DNA of 64,000 nucleotides. It comes from Dehalogenimonas sp. WBC-2 (GTDB lineage: Bacteria > Chloroflexota > Dehalococcoidia > Dehalococcoidales > Dehalococcoidaceae). Location of the stretch: the NCBI GenBank assembly GCA_001005265.1, contig CP011392.1, forward strand, positions 186,001-250,000. Reading direction: 5' to 3'. Of the stretch, positions 61,579-64,000 are shown piece after piece (the stretch's first letter is position 1; every line of letters starts with the position of its first letter). The notes beneath the pieces are model-generated. The model did no database searches and was not told where the DNA came from. It saw only the letters and a list, made by a program, of their open reading frames with translations. A program made the translations under genes and the position numbers.

Positions 61579-61904
61579 GGTGGTGGTGGGGCCGCTGCAC
61601 ATACATCGGGATGTTTGTTCAGTGATGCATAGCTTCGGATTTAGCCAGTAATGCCTGTAGAGAATATATCACTCCTTTACCGGTTGATGGATGACCATGG
61701 CAAATTCCAGTAGATGACATCCAGCCATCTGCACAGGGATGGAAGAAAGGTCAATGGCAGTGGACCCCCAATTCTCGGAAGGTGTCTCTACCGAGCTTAA
61801 GCGGAGTTTATGGTTTCATTAGAGATTATGACCCTCCCCCCGTAATTAGTATCGCCGAGATGTAGAGTCCTCCGCTAAAATAAAAGCGTTCAAGGAGGGC
61901 TCAA

Positions 61905-62171
61905 TTGATCAGGAAAGGGTTTACAGAAGAACAAATCATCACGGTGCTCAAGGAAGCCGAAGCCGGGGCTAAAATCGGCGAGCTGTGCCGTAAGCACGGA
62001 GTCAGTGACGCTACCTACTACAAGTGGAAGGCCAAATATGCAGGGCTTTCGGTCAGCGAGCCCAAACGGCTTAAAACCCTGGAAGAAGAAAATCACCGTT
62101 TGAAGCAGATCGTGGCCGACCAGGCGCTTGATAATTGGGCGCTTAAAGAGCTGCTCGCAAAAAACTTCTAG
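61905..62171 (+). CDS. IS3-family transposase OrfA
   Basis: An 88-residue DNA-binding protein: helix-turn-helix ([27 protein letters not shown] in part, then [15 protein letters not shown]) and a leucine-zipper end ([15 protein letters not shown]). The start is TTG 61905 with GGAGGG. A run of six adenines (62159-62164) just before the stop (GCAAAAAACTTCTAG) would allow -1 slippage into orfB, giving the OrfAB transposase. Confidence 0.92.
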   Translation: MIRKGFTEEQIITVLKEAEAGAKIGELCRKHGVSDATYYKWKAKYAGLSVSEPKRLKTLEEENHRLKQIVADQALDNWALKELLAKNF

Positions 62172-62194
62172 AGCCCAAGGTCAGGCGGGAGGCG

Positions 62195-63019
62195 GTGGAG
62201 TTTGCCAGGGAGAATCTTGGGCTCAGTGAGAGAAGAGCTTATCTGCTTGTTGGTATTTCACCATCGGCCTATCGCTACAAGCCAAAACCAGACGATGATC
62301 TAGCCTTGCGCCAACGTTTACGGGATCTGGCTGGACAGCGAAAGCGCTTCGGCAGTCCGCGACTCCACATCATGCTTAAAAGAGAAGGACTGGTGGTTAA
62401 TCACAAACGAACCGAGCGTATCTACAAAGAAGAGGGATTGGCTTTAAGGAGAAAGCGCAAGCGCAAAGGCACTGCCGTTAATCGCATCATTTTGCCGCTG
62501 CCCGATAGACCTAACCAGAGATGGAGCATGGACTTCGTTTCTGATTCCATCGTTACTGGAAGGCGCTTTAGGACACTGACTATCGTCGATGACTACTCCA
62601 GAGAATGCCCGGCGATCGAAGTGGATACCTCTCTCGGCGGCGCCAGGGTGGTGAGCGTCCTGGAAAGATTGTCTGAGATTCGAGGCCTGCCCGAGGTCAT
62701 CACCATCGATAATGGACCTGAGTTCGCTGGCCGGGCGCTTGATGAATGGGCTTACCAGCGAGGCGTAAAACTCAATTTCATAAGGCCGGGCAAACCGATA
62801 GAAAATGCATTCGCTGAGAGCTTTAATGGCAGGTTCAGGGACGAATGTCTTAATGAGAATTGGTTCATGAACTTAAAACAAGCCCGCGAAATCATCGAGG
62901 ATTGGAGGATTGATTATAACGAGGTCAGGCCACACACTTCATTGAAAGGTCAAACACCGCAGGAGTATGCTAAGGCAGGTTCTGGATTCTACTCCGGAAT
63001 GCTACTAAAGGTGGGGTAA
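62195..63019 (+). CDS. IS3-family transposase OrfB (DDE integrase)
   Basis: A 274-residue integrase-core protein with the DDE triad: [18 protein letters not shown] and [17 protein letters not shown]. Preceded by an HTH_21-type segment ([24 protein letters not shown]). GTG 62195 is the first in-frame start, but production as an OrfAB fusion through -1 frameshifting at 62159-62164 is likely, since the -1 frame reads continuously from there ([16 protein letters not shown]). Full length and no stop codons. Confidence 0.92.
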   Translation: MEFARENLGLSERRAYLLVGISPSAYRYKPKPDDDLALRQRLRDLAGQRKRFGSPRLHIMLKREGLVVNHKRTERIYKEEGLALRRKRKRKGTAVNRIILPLPDRPNQRWSMDFVSDSIVTGRRFRTLTIVDDYSRECPAIEVDTSLGGARVVSVLERLSEIRGLPEVITIDNGPEFAGRALDEWAYQRGVKLNFIRPGKPIENAFAESFNGRFRDECLNENWFMNLKQAREIIEDWRIDYNEVRPHTSLKGQTPQEYAKAGSGFYSGMLLKVG

Positions 63020-63052
63020 GGTCATTACGCTGCCTATCAAGGTCACTTTACT

Positions 63053-63196
63053 TTATCTTGTCGACAAATAGTTTGACCATAGAATTGCAAAACTAATTAT
63101 CGCCGCTACAAAGACTATAATCACAACAATGATGTCTTGGCTTTGACTAATTGGTTTCTTTTCAAGTTTTGAGGAAATATTTTTCGGGTTAGCCAT
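63053..63196 (-). CDS. Possible 47-residue single-helix membrane protein
   Basis: An ORF starting MANPKNISSKLEKKPIS, with one membrane helix (DIIVVIIVFVAAIISFAIL) and a short external end. GGAG lies eight bases ahead of the ATG. It overlaps the last 76 bases of the RdhC-like gene in another frame. Small single-helix proteins near membrane iron-sulfur proteins are plausible partners, but the long overlap tempers confidence. Confidence 0.5.
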   Translation of the reverse strand: MANPKNISSKLEKKPISQSQDIIVVIIVFVAAIISFAILWSNYLSTR

Positions 63197-64000
63197 CTTC
63201 GTGTCTCCAATATTATATCCATGACTGCACCAATCGGACAAAGGTAATAACACCATACATTCTTGATGACTAATGCCGCAAGGAGAATAACACCTACCAA
63301 AATCCATTGTAATCCAACTCCATGCAATGTAAAAAGCGTACCCCACGGCTCAAAGGTAGACACGCTCGCATTTTTCTCGAGCAGAGCTAACGATAAAGCG
63401 AACCACAATAGGAAGTATCTTGCTTGAACAAGTACGTGAAGTAGTTTTGGGTTTGGTCGTATAGAAAACTTGCCCATGAAATGCATGATTTCTTGAACAG
63501 CGGCGAACGGACACAACCAAAAACAATAAAAATTTTTTTTAAAAATTATTGCCAATCCTATTGTTCCAATGACGAGGATAAATATATATAGTTGGTTATG
63601 AATATTTGGAACATACCCAATTAACCAAACAATTATGTCTGAAAGATTAAGTGGGATAGTCAACCAAATTCCAATAATCGAAAGAGAAAAAGCCAAACAG
63701 ACATACCGCACCCAACGATACTTTGGAATAGATTTGTGCAATCTAAGTAATGCCACAATAACCAAACCCAGCGTAACGGCTAATTCCTTTACTCCGAAAT
63801 TAAAGGCTTCTTGCTCCTTAGGGAATGGGTTCCCCAACGCTTGGGCGACCAAAAACCGTGATTCTTTGACAGCTGTGGCAACTCCGTTACTCGAGAAGGT
63901 AGCTCCAGTTACTGTGTCTATATCCTTGCCAACAATAAACGGCTCGGTGTATTCTCGAGATATATATTGATCAAAATAATTATTGGTGACCAACATTTGC
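63121..64000 (-). CDS. RdhC/NosR-type FMN-binding, iron-sulfur membrane protein, 5' end outside window
   Basis: A minus-strand frame that continues past the right edge; the first visible ATG (63996) is internal. The visible part begins with the end of an FMN-binding domain (DTVTGATFSSNGVATAV, with the Thr/Ser flavinylation-type motif S/T-G-A-T), then about five membrane helices and two cysteine motifs CFWLCPFAAVQE and CYYLCPIGAVMD, as in the 4Fe-4S-binding region of NosR/NirI and RdhC. In organohalide respirers RdhC is proposed to pass electrons across the membrane to RdhA or aid its maturation. The gene is markedly more AT-rich than the rest of the window, and the IS3 element lies just downstream, consistent with a transferred rdh region. 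Confidence 0.85.
   Translation of the reverse strand, partial: QMLVTNNYFDQYISREYTEPFIVGKDIDTVTGATFSSNGVATAVKESRFLVAQALGNPFPKEQEAFNFGVKELAVTLGLVIVALLRLHKSIPKYRWVRYVCLAFSLSIIGIWLTIPLNLSDIIVWLIGYVPNIHNQLYIFILVIGTIGLAIIFKKNFYCFWLCPFAAVQEIMHFMGKFSIRPNPKLLHVLVQARYFLLWFALSLALLEKNASVSTFEPWGTLFTLHGVGLQWILVGVILLAALVIKNVWCYYLCPIGAVMDIILETRRWLTRKIFPQNLKRNQLVKAKTSLL

Larger units (their letters stand above)
61829..63024 (+). mobile_element. IS3-family insertion sequence, intact
   Basis: 1196 bp bounded by inverted repeats (left TGACCCTCCCCCCGTAATTA, right end reads TGACCTTACCCCACCTTTAG on the other strand) and flanked by a 3-bp direct repeat TTA (61826-61828 and 63025-63027). It contains orfA and orfB with a possible -1 frameshift window. 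Intact structure and clean flanks point to recent, potentially active transposition. Confidence 0.92.

Noticed and set aside
1-64000. tRNA or rRNA genes
   Set aside because: I looked in the intergenic regions for cloverleaf-like and TTCGA-type T-loop signatures and saw no convincing case; a tRNAscan-SE run would settle it.

Overview
The window looks like chromosomal DNA of an organohalide-respiring member of the Dehalococcoidia (Chloroflexota), most likely Dehalogenimonas or a close relative. The pointers are a membrane-anchor gene of the reductive dehalogenase B type (rdhB) at 7650-7919, a truncated FMN-binding/iron-sulfur membrane protein of the RdhC/NosR type at the right edge, a roughly 50% GC background, and a gene set typical of small anaerobe genomes. 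This assignment is inference: there is no rRNA in the window, and I saw no tRNA or CRISPR array.

Layout. 1-2.3 kb: 3' end of a subtilisin-like protease, then an hspR-hsp20 heat-shock unit. 2.4-4.9 kb: dispersed repeats and an isolated pair of terminase-like genes. 5-7.6 kb: a universal stress protein, two TrkA-type regulators and holA. 7.6-13.4 kb (minus strand): alaS-ruvX-HPP-tgt and an orphan rdhB with its own consensus promoter. AlaRS carries an in-frame insertion of about 190 residues that resembles an Asp-box (BNR) beta-propeller. 14.1-18.2 kb: galU-ROK kinase, a DUF1801 protein, an iron alcohol dehydrogenase and a membrane protein. 18.5-25 kb: gyrB, two small genes, a bifunctional rel and mscS. 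25-34.7 kb: stress and ion homeostasis (Usp, TrkH/TrkA with a possible small upstream ORF, CDF exporter, DUF47-PiT phosphate uptake), gmk-remA and a DUF4342 protein. 34.8-43 kb: polA, PAP2, mutM, a DMT permease, a racemase, rpsU, a 44-residue ORF and a radical SAM enzyme. 43-47.8 kb: gltX, RDD, rluD, lspA and a DksA-like gene. 48.5-52.7 kb: argF, der, plsY and gpsA. 52.8-57.1 kb: a tight five-gene operon (two UbiE/MenG-like methyltransferases, a sugar-phosphate cyclase, a UbiA/MenA-like prenyltransferase, a third methyltransferase). 57.2-61 kb: YqeY, a B12-type radical SAM protein and a NYN nuclease. 61.8-63 kb: an intact IS3-family element next to an AT-rich RdhC-like gene.

The most promising unexplained items are: (1) the 52.9-57.1 kb operon, whose cyclase motifs look like those of 2-deoxy-scyllo-inosose synthase rather than AroB and which could make an uncharacterised prenylated, methylated carbocycle or quinone-like molecule; (2) a dispersed repeat with at least six copies here, each carrying a sigma70-type -35 element and usually an extended -10, followed by nested inverted repeats, which may be a promoter-bearing mobile element or a repeated small RNA; and (3) the alanyl-tRNA synthetase interrupted by a surface-protein-like domain.
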